DNA from: Pseudoflavonifractor sp. Marseille-P3106
GTDB lineage: Bacteria > Bacillota > Clostridia > Oscillospirales > Oscillospiraceae
Direction: 5' to 3'
Assembly: GCA_900169975.1 (NCBI GenBank)
Contig: LT827126.1
Coordinates: forward strand, 930,001 to 994,000
Length of the DNA stretch: 64,000 nt
The position numbers and the translations under genes were made by a program. The notes beneath the pieces were generated by a model that was not told where the DNA came from, did not search any database, and saw only the letters and a program-made list of their open reading frames with translations. Of this stretch, positions 18,337 to 26,907 are shown piece after piece. How positions within the stretch are numbered: position 1 is the first letter of the stretch; each line of letters opens with the position of its first letter.

Positions 18337-19502
18337 GGGTTCAACTCCTCTCCCAATAGATTTTTCAGAAAGCCACCAACTACATCGCTGGCGGCTCTCT
18401 GCATGTCCGGCGTCACATGAGTGTAGGTATCAAGCGTGAACGATGCGTTGGTGTGTCCAAGGATGCCGGAGAGAGTCTTGGCATCCACACCGCTGGACAG
18501 GGCGTGGGTGGCGAAAGTGTGCCGGAGATCATGGAACCTGATGTGAGGCAGTCCTGCCTCTTTCAGCAGCACCTTCATCCAGTAGTAGGCAGCGCTGGGG
18601 CGCACCGGCTTCTCCGGAGCCAGCGGTTCCGGGAAGATCCACTGACTGACCGCGTGTTTTTTCCTCTCCTTTAATCGCTGGACAGTACTGGGGGGCAGAC
18701 GGATGGTGCGTCTGCCCCTCTCAGTCTTGGTTTCGCCGATCTCCATTTCACCCCGCTTAGGTACATTCACCGAGCGGAGGATTTTCAGCGTCCCTGCGTT
18801 CTCATCGAAGTCCCTCCACATGAGACCGCAGATCTCACCTCGACGCAGGCCGGTGGTCAACTCTGTGTAGAAGAAGTCCCGCCAGATTTCATTCTTGTCC
18901 ACTGCCGCCAGGAAGGCATCCATCTGCTCTCGGTCGAGAACCTGCTTTGGTTTGTAGTTGCTCTTAGGCAGCTTGACACCGTCCGTTGGATTATAGGGGA
19001 CGATGTGATCCCGTTCCGCATCCTTGAGGCAGCGGTGGAGCATGGCGTGGATGCGGAGCACCATGCTGTCCGACAGTTCGTGTCCACACTCCGGGTGGTC
19101 GTGGACGCGGCCCTCTTTCTTCAGCTTCCGGTACAGCTTTTGAATATCCAGCCGTGTGACGCGGGAGACAATTTTGCCGCCCAGGTAGGGCTTCACATAG
19201 CACCGGATGTACTGCTCATAACTACGCAGGGTGTTGGGCCGCAGGGTAACGGCACCGTACTCCTCCAGCCAGCGATCCAGCCACTCGCCCAGGGTCATAC
19301 GGCTGTCCTCGGTGAGCTGTGCGTCCTGATAGATATCCATGTCACGGTGAAGCTTAGCCAGCAGTTCTTTCTGGGTTTTGGCCAGCACATATCGGAAGAT
19401 GGGCTCGCCGTTTTCCTTGTGTCCCACCACAATGCGGCCTTCCCAACGCCCATCTTCCCGTTTACGTACCATGCCATCTCCTGATGGTCGTCTTTTTGCC
19501 AT
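18300..19502 (-). CDS. tyrosine integrase (Tn916 Int type)
   Basis: 400 aa. AP2-like arm-binding domain (GDGMVRKREDGRWEGRIVVG, 8-27), core-binding domain (70-165) and a catalytic domain with Arg220 (TGLRRGE), His324-x-x-Arg327, His350 and Tyr360. It lies directly upstream of and overlaps the 522-aa integrase, so both are translated from one message. Two complete and divergent integrases suggest that both act in integration or that one is a co-factor. Confidence 0.93.
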   Translation of the reverse strand: MAKRRPSGDGMVRKREDGRWEGRIVVGHKENGEPIFRYVLAKTQKELLAKLHRDMDIYQDAQLTEDSRMTLGEWLDRWLEEYGAVTLRPNTLRSYEQYIRCYVKPYLGGKIVSRVTRLDIQKLYRKLKKEGRVHDHPECGHELSDSMVLRIHAMLHRCLKDAERDHIVPYNPTDGVKLPKSNYKPKQVLDREQMDAFLAAVDKNEIWRDFFYTELTTGLRRGEICGLMWRDFDENAGTLKILRSVNVPKRGEMEIGETKTERGRRTIRLPPSTVQRLKERKKHAVSQWIFPEPLAPEKPVRPSAAYYWMKVLLKEAGLPHIRFHDLRHTFATHALSSGVDAKTLSGILGHTNASFTLDTYTHVTPDMQRAASDVVGGFLKNLLGEELNPWQGNEKVEPAP

Positions 19503-19555
19503 GTTGTTTCACCTCCAATCGTTTAGTTTCATTTGTTGTGTGGTTACTGCGCAGC

Positions 19556-19759
19556 CTATTTCACAGGAGGATACTTATAAGGCTCCGCCACATACTGGTA
19601 GAGCACAGCGCCGCAGCGGCGGCAGATCAGATACCGCAGCCGGTTGCCCAGCATTCCGTGTTTCTTGAATGTGACCAGCGCTTCGCCGTGCTGCCAGCCA
19701 AGACCGATGTCCTCACACCCGCAGTACTGGCACCGCTGAATGGGAAGTCGATTTGTCAT
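19556..19759 (-). CDS. small zinc-ribbon protein
   Basis: 67 aa with CQYCGCEDIG and CRRCGAVLY, a two-knuckle zinc ribbon. Its start (19759) overlaps the stop of the preceding gene by ATGA. Found as an accessory in this type of mobile element; function unknown. Confidence 0.7.
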   Translation of the reverse strand: MTNRLPIQRCQYCGCEDIGLGWQHGEALVTFKKHGMLGNRLRYLICRRCGAVLYQYVAEPYKYPPVK

Positions 19760-20070
19760 TTCGATACCTCCTCCTGTTCCATTCTGCGGCAGACGCGTTC
19801 CGTCTCTTCCTCGTCGAAGGAGTACAGGCCATCCGCCTCCAGTTCCTTGCTCAGACCCCAGGCCAGTTTGAACCCTGCGGTGAAGCTGGCCAGAGAGATT
19901 TCTTCTTTCAGCAGATTCTGACTGTCCACCAGATGCATGAGCCTGCGGCGCTGCATTTTGTCCAGGCAGTCCCGCACTTCCTGGCGTGTATTCTCAATGT
20001 CCTCTTCCAACTCTGACACATCCGGTTCCCGGAAGAACCGCTGGTGCAGTGCTCTCATGTAGTCGTTCAT
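19756..20070 (-). CDS. DUF6809-like helical protein
   Basis: 104 aa starting MNDYMRALHQRFF at 20070, with AAGGAGG 8 nt upstream. Mostly charged helices, including a segment VDSQNLLKEEISLASFTAGFKLAWGL, then SFDEEETERVC. It resembles DUF6809 proteins seen in Firmicutes mobile elements. Role unknown; coupled to the zinc-ribbon gene. Confidence 0.6.
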   Translation of the reverse strand: MNDYMRALHQRFFREPDVSELEEDIENTRQEVRDCLDKMQRRRLMHLVDSQNLLKEEISLASFTAGFKLAWGLSKELEADGLYSFDEEETERVCRRMEQEEVSK

Positions 20071-20209
20071 GTGCGTCGCCTCCTTTTCAGCAACACACAA
20101 TACCCGAACCTCTTTGCAATATCCAGCCCTTATTTGAAACTTTTTCAGAAAGATTTTGGGGCTGGGAAGAGGTTTTATCTTTGTTTTGGCATGTCAGATT
20201 TTAATATGC

Positions 20210-21997
20210 TTACATCCCGCCCATGGTCATGCCACCCATGTTCTGTTCCTCCTCATAGTCATCCGGCTTGTGGCCCAGGGCGATCTTTTTCTCCTGAATC
20301 TTTCGTCTGAGCTTTCGATCCACTCTCTGGCTCGCCGGGGCGGCAGGCGGCACGGAGTTGTCCTGAAAGATCCGGCCCATGTGGTGGAGGAGCTTGGTGG
20401 CAGAAAGGAGCACATTGGGACTGTGGTTGTCATTGAAATGATCCAGAAAGAACTGGGCGTACTCGTTTCCCTGGGATGCGGATTCCCAGAACCAGCGGTA
20501 CGCCTGCTCTCGATCCCGAGCCACATCCTCTCCAGTGAGGTACAGCTTGCCCAGGGTGTACTGCGCATACTGGTTACCCTCTTGAGCGGCATCGCTCAGA
20601 TACTCTACCGCCTTGGCTATATTCTTCGGGACATCCGTTCCCTCCAGATACAGTTTCCCCAGCCGGTAGGCGGCACAGAGATTGCCTTGCGCCGCCGCTT
20701 TCTCATACCAGGACACCGCTTCCTCCATCCGCTTTTGACTTTGCAGCAGTTTACCAAGGGCGTACTGGGAGAAGTCGTGACCGGCCTGGGCGGCACGGCG
20801 GAACCACAGCTCCGCCTGTTCGTCATCCGGCAGCACACCCATTCCATCCCGCCAGCACTTGCCCAGCAAGTGAGCGGCCACGGTGAAGCCGGCGTCCCAG
20901 AGCTGCTCCAGCAACCGCACCTGTTCCGCTTTTTCTTCCTCTGAGTTTTCATAGACCGAAAGGATTTCTTTCGCGATCTGGTAGGCCTCAACCATCTCCC
21001 ACCGGGAGGACCAGGCGTAGTACACCTCCTCCTGGTCCTCGTCCACTTCGTCTTTCATGGCCGTATCTTCGAAGGTGAGCACACCCAGGCGCAGTTCCTC
21101 TGCCTCCCGGATGACCATGTTCTTCATGGCCTTGAATTCCTGTTGCTGTGACAATGGTTTGTGTTCTCGTGGCGTGTCTTTATAGTACCGCTCCAGCTCA
21201 TCCCGCAGCCGGTTCCATTGTTCGTAGCACTCTGCTACCTCCGGGAGCCTGGCCAGCTCATCCACGATGGTATCCACCTGAGTCTTCACTGGCTTTTTCA
21301 GATAGCCGTACATCTTCTTACCTTTGACCTCTGCCAGCATTTCGGCCAGCGTTTCCATCTGTCCGGCGATGACAGGACTGTCGCAGAGGCCGGACTTCAT
21401 CTCCCGAATGAGACGGCCCATGGCTTCCATTGCCGCGTCCCGCACCTCCTGGTAGGATTGATCTTTTTCTTGATAGAGGGACAGCAGCTCGTCTTGAAAG
21501 ATGTCGTTGGACAGCTGGGAGCGCATCTGCTCGATGCCTTTCTCTGTCAGATAGCCCTGCTTGGGATCGGTAGACCAGACCATCATGTGGATGTGTGGGT
21601 GGTGCTTTTCATCGTGGAAGGCGGCGCACCACCGAAAGCTGCTGGGCGGAATTTTCATCGCTGTCGCCAGTCCTGTTTGATGGGCCAGCAACAATCTGCG
21701 CCAGCTCTCACCGTTTTCGTAGCCCAGCCGTGCGGCATCCTCCCGCTTCAGGGAGTAGATGAAGGTCCATACCGGACCGGCGTGTGCGTTGATCTTCTCC
21801 ATGGTTTGCTCCAGATCAACAGCACCGTCTGCGGAGAACAGCCCGTGAGAGCGGGGACGCTCGGCCATGTACTCCAGGTAGCCGCCTGCCGTGGGTTCCA
21901 TCAGTTCCACGCCGTCCCGAGTGGCGATGTACTCAGCGTAGTGTCCACCGCCGCTTCCCGGCTTGATGTAGCCGGACTTTTGAATGAGACCCTTCAT
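20210..21997 (-). CDS. MobP-type relaxase with C-terminal Sel1 repeats
   Basis: 595 aa. The N-terminal relaxase domain has the three-His metal motif in FHDEKHHPHIHMMVW (about 127-141), expected to nick oriT and lead strand transfer. Residues about 368-520 are four Sel1/TPR-like repeats (for example AVSWYEKAAAQGN, AVEYLSDAAQEGN, AYRWFWESASQGN), a protein-interaction scaffold. The C-terminus ends in a Met/Gly repeat. It overlaps the relaxosome gene by ATGA. It needs a conjugation machine from elsewhere, since no type IV secretion genes lie nearby. Confidence 0.85.
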   Translation of the reverse strand: MKGLIQKSGYIKPGSGGGHYAEYIATRDGVELMEPTAGGYLEYMAERPRSHGLFSADGAVDLEQTMEKINAHAGPVWTFIYSLKREDAARLGYENGESWRRLLLAHQTGLATAMKIPPSSFRWCAAFHDEKHHPHIHMMVWSTDPKQGYLTEKGIEQMRSQLSNDIFQDELLSLYQEKDQSYQEVRDAAMEAMGRLIREMKSGLCDSPVIAGQMETLAEMLAEVKGKKMYGYLKKPVKTQVDTIVDELARLPEVAECYEQWNRLRDELERYYKDTPREHKPLSQQQEFKAMKNMVIREAEELRLGVLTFEDTAMKDEVDEDQEEVYYAWSSRWEMVEAYQIAKEILSVYENSEEEKAEQVRLLEQLWDAGFTVAAHLLGKCWRDGMGVLPDDEQAELWFRRAAQAGHDFSQYALGKLLQSQKRMEEAVSWYEKAAAQGNLCAAYRLGKLYLEGTDVPKNIAKAVEYLSDAAQEGNQYAQYTLGKLYLTGEDVARDREQAYRWFWESASQGNEYAQFFLDHFNDNHSPNVLLSATKLLHHMGRIFQDNSVPPAAPASQRVDRKLRRKIQEKKIALGHKPDDYEEEQNMGGMTMGGM

Positions 21998-22410
21998 TCC
22001 TCAATCCTCTTCTGAAACCGAAACGCGTCCTGGAAATCAATTTCCCCGTTGGTCTCTTTCACATTTTTCACGCAGCGCACCCGAAGTTTTTGCATCGTAT
22101 CCAGGTCTACATTGGTATCGCTGGCAAGCAGATTCGCCATCAGATCTTGGTCCACTGCCTGCTTGAATAGCAGGTGTCCCATGCGTTTTCCGAAGGCACC
22201 CAGCTTGCCCTCCAGCACATCCGAGAGGACACGAGGCAGATATTCCTCCGCGTGTTCCGTATCCAGATAGCCGGAATAGAACTGGATTGCCTTTTCGATG
22301 TACTCATTTTTGGTTGAGCAGTTGTCCGCCTGGTAGTGATGTTCCACATCGGCCCAGGCCGATTCGCTCAGCCACACCGAGTGTTTCTTCTTTACCTCTT
22401 TCATCTCCAA
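21994..22410 (-). CDS. relaxosome accessory protein (MobC-like)
   Basis: 138 aa. An N-terminal ribbon-helix-helix-like segment (KKHSVWLSESAWADVEHHY, then STKNEYIEKAIQFY) is followed by helices. Placed just before the relaxase with a 4-bp overlap, it probably binds oriT, which should lie in the 310-bp gap upstream. Confidence 0.7.
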   Translation of the reverse strand: MEMKEVKKKHSVWLSESAWADVEHHYQADNCSTKNEYIEKAIQFYSGYLDTEHAEEYLPRVLSDVLEGKLGAFGKRMGHLLFKQAVDQDLMANLLASDTNVDLDTMQKLRVRCVKNVKETNGEIDFQDAFRFQKRIEE

Positions 22411-22667
22411 AATCGCCTCCTTTTCTCATCAGCGCCGCCTGAAATCCCGCAACGGCGGGGATTCAGGCGCTTTTTTACAAGAACAGCGCCAATCCCAAAG
22501 CCTGCTGGCCGAAACAGCGCCAACTCCAAATCCCCGAAACCGCCCGCACTGCGGGCGGATGTGACTGCCCGGGCGCACAAAAGCGCCAGGGTTTTCTCCT
22601 GCTCCTCGTCCCCCCGCGGCCTCCGTCCCGGAACCTTGCCCGAAATCGGGCCAAATCCGCTCCTAAT

Positions 22668-22709
22668 CCCTCTTTGGGGGCAGGGACTCTGCCCTGCCCC
22701 CAAAGAGGG
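22668..22709. repeat. perfect 18-bp inverted repeat, candidate oriT or origin structure
   Basis: Arms CCCTCTTTGGGGGCAGGG and CCCTGCCCCCAAAGAGGG with a 6-nt loop, in the 22411-22720 gap upstream of the relaxosome gene. There is no T-run, so it is a poor terminator. Shorter repeats of AGCGCCAA lie nearby. oriT or a single-strand origin is the most likely use. Confidence 0.5.
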
Positions 22710-22720
22710 CACACAGCGCC

Positions 22721-23092
22721 TCACAGGCCGCTGCAAAGGGGAATTCCTCTGCCGCAGGGGACGGCGCACTGCGGCAGGAAAATCCGGAAGTATTCCGCCG
22801 GACCGGACACCAGATGCTGGCGCATCATCTCGCCGCATTGAAGCAGTCGGTACACAGTAATTTGATTGCAGAATTCAAATTCCGTACAGCGCTCTTTCGC
22901 AAATGCTCTCTGCTCATCCGTGAGGCTGCCGCGGTTCTCGTCGCAGAGGAACAATGCTACGGCATCTTCGTCGATGGGTTCACTATGACTGGCGTTCCAC
23001 TTGCTGATGATGTACTTTCGCTTGTCCACCATAGCCATGGCGCACAGGTTGGGATCTTCTTGAATGATGCGGCCCAGTTCCTGCATCAGCAT
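22721..23092 (-). CDS. hypothetical protein of the mobilizable element
   Basis: 123 aa from ATG 23092 (AGGAG about 10 nt upstream), overlapping the end of the preceding gene. MLMQELGRIIQEDPNLCAMA start; then DRKY-like basic and acidic stretches and several Cys residues. No family recognised. A partner of the adjacent replication-initiator-like protein is possible. Confidence 0.55.
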   Translation of the reverse strand: MLMQELGRIIQEDPNLCAMAMVDKRKYIISKWNASHSEPIDEDAVALFLCDENRGSLTDEQRAFAKERCTEFEFCNQITVYRLLQCGEMMRQHLVSGPAEYFRIFLPQCAVPCGRGIPLCSGL

Positions 23093-23526
23093 CCGGACAC
23101 ACACTCCTTTCTCGCCAGCGCGGCCAGGCGTTGCTTTGCCTTGTGCTGTTCCAGTGCCAGGTCGGCCATGTCCATCTGCCGCTCATAGTACTGATCGATG
23201 GCCAACTGGATAGGCAGGATATGATAGAGCAGACGGCCGTTGCGCTTGCGACCATCTTTGGTGGTAACGGTCGTGCGCTCGGTGCGGATGAGCGACCGCT
23301 CCTCCAGTTCCGCCACATACTTGCGTACCGTGGTCACGCACATGCCCACGCCCTCGCCGATCTCCCGGTAGCTGAGCAGGCACTGATAGGTCTTGCGGTC
23401 CTCCCGGCGAAGCAGGAAACTGTACACCGAGATCGCGCCGCGGGACAGCCCCAGATCGTAGATCTCGTTGGGCAGTGGGAAATAGTTTTTGATGGGGTCC
23501 CGCTTGCTCCAGCTCTGCTTTCTCAT
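23086..23526 (-). CDS. replication-initiator-like winged-helix protein
   Basis: 146 aa starting MRKQSWSKRDPIKNYF at 23526 (GGAGG 6 nt upstream). PLPNEIYDLGLSRGAISVYSFLLRREDRKT and SYREIGEGVGMCVTTVRKYVAELEER form the winged HTH typical of RepA_N or helix-turn-helix proteins on Firmicutes elements. Probably replication or regulation of the excised element. It overlaps the excisionase gene. Confidence 0.7.
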   Translation of the reverse strand: MRKQSWSKRDPIKNYFPLPNEIYDLGLSRGAISVYSFLLRREDRKTYQCLLSYREIGEGVGMCVTTVRKYVAELEERSLIRTERTTVTTKDGRKRNGRLLYHILPIQLAIDQYYERQMDMADLALEQHKAKQRLAALARKECVSGC

Positions 23527-23732
23527 TTCGCACCTCCGGACTGTTCCTCCGCCCACTGAATGAACTTTTCTTTCGGTACCACCATGCGGCTGCCCACACG
23601 GAGTGTCGGGAAACCGGGTTTGTGCATTACCTCGTAGGCGGTAGAGATGGACACGCCCAGCACCTGTGCCACCAGTTTTGCGTTGAGGAACAGCGGCAGG
23701 TCGCCGTAGCTTTTACAGACTGACATCTTCAT
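23523..23732 (-). CDS. excisionase-like HTH protein
   Basis: 69 aa starting at 23732 behind CGGAGGT. LFLNAKLVAQVLGVSISTAYEVMHKPGFPTLRVGSRMVVPKEKFIQWAEE is the MerR/Xis-type winged helix. It is the first gene of the minus-strand series ending with the two integrases. Likely recombination directionality factor. Confidence 0.75.
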   Translation of the reverse strand: MKMSVCKSYGDLPLFLNAKLVAQVLGVSISTAYEVMHKPGFPTLRVGSRMVVPKEKFIQWAEEQSGGAK

Positions 23733-23776
23733 TTCAATACCTCCGATCATTTTCAAGTGCAGAGAAAAATTGTTCT

Positions 23777-23837
23777 TGCGTTTCGGAGGTCTCTCTGATA
23801 AACTGAACACAGATTGGGCTGTGTTTTCCGAAACGCA
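23777..23837. repeat. 11-bp inverted repeat upstream of the excisionase gene
   Basis: TGCGTTTCGGA (23777-23787) and TCCGAAACGCA (23827-23837). A second hairpin, CCGTTGAACTG / CAGTTCAGCGG followed by TCTTTTTTT, lies at about 23848-23881 on the plus strand and looks like a terminator without an upstream gene. They could regulate the xis promoter or mark a small RNA. The rest of 23882-24054 shows no gene. Confidence 0.45.
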
Positions 23838-24054
23838 GCGGGCCGTTGAACTGTTGCAGCAGTTCAGCGGTCTTTTTTTACGGTGACTGTCTTTTGCCTG
23901 TGTCTGGCTATCACCATACCCGTTCCTGCCCTGCGGCCTTGTTTGACACGCACGGCGTTTGCTTCCCCTTGGTATGCTCGGCTGCTTCGCCCACAACAGC
24001 GTCATGGCAATACTTCTCCAGGGAGTATCATCTCTGGTGATGGGTATTCTGTTT

Positions 24055-24308
24055 TCAACGCCTCATGAAATGCCATCACAGCTGAGAATGAAAATATAGT
24101 CTGTGCGTTAACCGCAGGATTTGCTAAACTGAAGTCAGCAGGCGTAGTCCGGTTGTACCTTGGTGGATTTTCACCCCGTTTGTTCAACGTGGACGAATTG
24201 CCCAAGAGAACAGCAGTATGTTGCATCACGCAAGTGAAGAGCACGAGTAGCAAAGTTCGGATACCCACCCGGGCAATTCCCAGCCTGCATATTTCAGGGA
24301 GGGATTTG
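24055..24308 (+). ncRNA. candidate IS110 bridge RNA region (left end, copy 2)
   Basis: 254-bp non-coding left end before the transposase ATG, identical to copy 1. The position matches bridge RNA genes of IS110-group elements; the structure was not computed. Confidence 0.4.
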
Positions 24309-25547
24309 ATGCAAGACATATTGACCTGCGCCATGGGATTGGATGTTCACCGCGATGTTATCGTTGCTTGTCTTGCCAGAGGCGAGCTGGGCACCGAGCC
24401 GGAAATTGAGATTCGCTCTTTCAGCACGCTTATCCCAGAAATGCGGAAATTACGGGACTGGGTGTTGGAGGTAGAGTGTCGCCATGTTGCCATGGAGAGC
24501 ACCGGGATTTATTGGCAACCCATTTATGAGATGTTAGAGCCCTGCTTTGATGGTCAGATCAACATTCTGGTGGTAAATGCCCGCCACATGAAGAATGTGC
24601 CTGGGCGCAAAACGGATATGCGTGATGCGCAATGGATTGCTACATTACTCCGAGCAGGGTTGCTAAATGGGAGCTTTATCCCAGATAAGACTTTTCGGGA
24701 ACTGCGGCATCTGACACGGTATCGTAAGAGCATCGTTCACGACATAACCGCCCAAAAGAACCGCATCGATAAGTTTCTGCAAAGCTCCGGCTTCCGTTTC
24801 ACAGCGTTTCTATCGGACGCATTTGGAGCTTCTGGACGAAATATTATCCGTCATCTCATGGAATACGGAGATATCTCGCGGGAGGCTCTGGATAAGTGTC
24901 TGAAAACACAGACTCGGAAACGCATTGACGAAATTCTTGTTGCTTTGAACGGCTCACTTTCAGAGCACCAGCGGTCCTTTCTTCGTATGATATTTGAACA
25001 CTTGGAATCTCTTGAACGACACCGCCATACCGTGGAAGATGCTATTTCGGAAGAAATCGTAAAACATGAAGCGGCATTAAGTCTCCTGTGTTCTATACCG
25101 GGCATTGATGTAACCGCAGCAGCTTCCATCATCGCAGAGATTGGTACTGATATGAGTGCATTTCCGGATTCCCAGCACATATGCTCCTGGGCTGGTTTGA
25201 GTCCCGGCAACAACGAGAGTGCCGGAAAACGCAAGAGCGCCCATATCAATAAGGGAGATCCTTACCTGAAAAGCATGCTCTGCGAAGTCGGATGGGTCAT
25301 CTCCGGAAAACGAACACTGTACCTCTCTGGCTGGTACTGGCGAGTCAAGCAGCGCAAGGGAGCAAAACGGGCAACGATTGCTTTGGCTCGAAAGCTGTTG
25401 ACGTTGATTTACACGATGCTGAAGACAGGAACCCCCTACAACGAAGAATGTTTTGAGATCCGCAGGAAACAAAGCGAACGAAAACGGGCCGGCCGCATGG
25501 TGAACGAACTGCAAAAACTGGGATACTTTGTGGTTGCACCAGACTGA
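24309..25547 (+). CDS. IS110-family transposase (DEDD/serine recombinase)
   Basis: 412 aa, identical to the protein at 3095-4333. ATG 24309 with GGGAGG upstream. DEDD residues are in MGLDVHRD, AMESTGIYW and KTDMRDAQW; the C-terminal serine motif is in GLSPGNNESAG. A longer frame from 24153 would run through the non-coding left end and is rejected. Confidence 0.93.
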   Translation: MQDILTCAMGLDVHRDVIVACLARGELGTEPEIEIRSFSTLIPEMRKLRDWVLEVECRHVAMESTGIYWQPIYEMLEPCFDGQINILVVNARHMKNVPGRKTDMRDAQWIATLLRAGLLNGSFIPDKTFRELRHLTRYRKSIVHDITAQKNRIDKFLQSSGFRFTAFLSDAFGASGRNIIRHLMEYGDISREALDKCLKTQTRKRIDEILVALNGSLSEHQRSFLRMIFEHLESLERHRHTVEDAISEEIVKHEAALSLLCSIPGIDVTAAASIIAEIGTDMSAFPDSQHICSWAGLSPGNNESAGKRKSAHINKGDPYLKSMLCEVGWVISGKRTLYLSGWYWRVKQRKGAKRATIALARKLLTLIYTMLKTGTPYNEECFEIRRKQSERKRAGRMVNELQKLGYFVVAPD

Positions 25548-25710
25548 TGTTCGCGGTTCCATACTTCGACCAGCGACAGGTTTTGGCCTGCCGCTTTTTG
25601 TGTTGCGATGGTTTTTTATGAGGCGTTGAAAACCTGTTTGTCAAAGTACACGACCTCGCTACCTATTTTCGTAGCAAGGTGCAGTACCAGGAGGACAATG
25701 AAAGTTTTCA

Positions 25711-25739
25711 TTGACAAATTGCCTTCCCGATGTTAGACT
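25711..25739 (+). promoter_or_regulatory. promoter with operator-like repeats before the DUF6076 gene
   Basis: TTGACA (25711-25716), 17 bp, TAGACT (25734-25739). The -10 overlaps TTAGACTAAT, whose inverse ATTAGTCTA occurs near 25831-25839 before the ribosome site, suggesting autoregulation or folding of the leader. Confidence 0.45.
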
Positions 25740-25855
25740 AATAATAACTTTAATTAGACAGTCATCGCTGCGAGTGTATCTTAACACACCAAAATACGTT
25801 TGTCAAGTCTATTGAAACTCTAATTTAGCATTAGTCTATTTTTGAGGAGCCGACT

Positions 25856-26821
25856 ATGTGGTATGTGAAAATGTATTTCTCTGAAAAGCGGGAGTTTTTT
25901 CAGTGTGACGCCTCTGGCATACAGGGAGTACCGTCCGTTGATCGGGAGCTTCCATTCCTGGAGAGCCTGCTCACCTTTCTGGAGATGGATTGTGGGGAAC
26001 TGACACCCATTCTCCAGCGGATTGCAGATCGTTGGAGTCGGCTGATTGCAGAGTTTGACCGGGATGCCGGCACAGAGGCCATGGTGGAACTGGGCCAGCT
26101 GAAAAGTCGGCATATCTATCTGGAACTTCTGTATGTGCGTTGGTATGACCGTTTCTCCAGAATGGGGATCTATGGTGACTGGGGCAGCGCGGAGGATGAG
26201 CAGATGTTAGCGGAACTGCGGGATCTCCCGGAGCAGCTTCTCCTCTATCAGAAGCAGGTGCAGCGATTCTTTGATTTGGTTCTGGATGTGGACAGCGCAG
26301 GGCGCGACCCACAGCAGCAGGCAGCTAAGAATTATCTTCACGATAGTCCGAGGAATCCCAGCCTGTTTCGCTTCCGCCCCATTCCGCTCAGCTTTGAGCC
26401 GGTGGAGCCGGGGCGGTGTTCGCCGGTTTTGTACTCCGCCAGCATTCCGGACATGATCGACTATTCTCTGCGCAGCTGTGTGGAGAGGGGCATTACGGTG
26501 CGGCGCTGCAAGAACTGCGGCCGCTACTTCCCCCAGACCGGACGGGTCAGCGCGGAGTACTGTGAGCGTCCGGTGCCCAGAGGACAGCAGACCTGCCGTG
26601 AGGCTGGCGCCTTCCAGCAGTGGACCAAGAAACAGTCTGACGATCCGGTATTCAAGGCCTACCGCAAGGAGTATAAGAAACGGTTTGCCTGGATCAAAGC
26701 CGGTCGCATTTCCGATACGGATTTTTATGCCTGGAGTGAGCAGGCCAGAGAGATGAAAAAGAAATGTGACCGCGATGTCATCACCCTGGAGGAATATGTG
26801 GAGTGGTTGAAGAACTCCTGA
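25856..26821 (+). CDS. DUF6076 protein with zinc-knuckle region
   Basis: 321 aa. The N-terminal half is helical. From about residue 220 there is a Cys cluster (RRCKNCGRYF, YCERP, TCRE) followed by basic helices (FKAYRKEYKKRFAW), typical of DUF6076 proteins that accompany integrases in Clostridia. Possibly nucleic-acid binding. Own promoter and strong terminator. Start ATG with GAGGAG upstream. Confidence 0.72.
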   Translation: MWYVKMYFSEKREFFQCDASGIQGVPSVDRELPFLESLLTFLEMDCGELTPILQRIADRWSRLIAEFDRDAGTEAMVELGQLKSRHIYLELLYVRWYDRFSRMGIYGDWGSAEDEQMLAELRDLPEQLLLYQKQVQRFFDLVLDVDSAGRDPQQQAAKNYLHDSPRNPSLFRFRPIPLSFEPVEPGRCSPVLYSASIPDMIDYSLRSCVERGITVRRCKNCGRYFPQTGRVSAEYCERPVPRGQQTCREAGAFQQWTKKQSDDPVFKAYRKEYKKRFAWIKAGRISDTDFYAWSEQAREMKKKCDRDVITLEEYVEWLKNS

Positions 26822-26839
26822 ACCACGGATAAGAAAAAG

Positions 26840-26884
26840 AATACGGGACCGGCTTTACGAAAGCCGGTCCCGTATTCTTTGTAT
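26840..26884 (+). terminator. terminator after the DUF6076 gene
   Basis: Long hairpin GAATACGGGACCGGCTTT / AAAGCCGGTCCCGTATTC with a 3-nt loop, then TTTGTAT. Confidence 0.9.
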
Positions 26885-26889
26885 AGGCG
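26873..26889 (+). repeat. 17-bp direct repeat, left border of the methyltransferase cassette
   Basis: TATTCTTTGTATAGGCG, repeated exactly at 29980-29996. The left copy overlaps the DUF6076 terminator. Confidence 0.7.
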
Positions 26890-26907
26890 ATGTAGATTTT
26901 GTGCTGC

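Larger units (their letters stand above)
24055..25677 (+). mobile_element. IS110-family insertion sequence, copy 2 (1623 bp)
   Basis: Nearly identical to 2965-4587 in opposite orientation, with the same ends (TCAACGCC at the left, GTAGCAA at the right). The 13-14 bp inverted match to the left end is at 25616-25629. It lies between the excisionase gene and the DUF6076 gene of the mobilizable element. Confidence 0.9.

Noticed and set aside
24153-25547. 464-aa start for the IS110 transposases
   Set aside because: The extra 52 residues come from the non-coding left end; the 412-aa start has the ribosome site and normal length.
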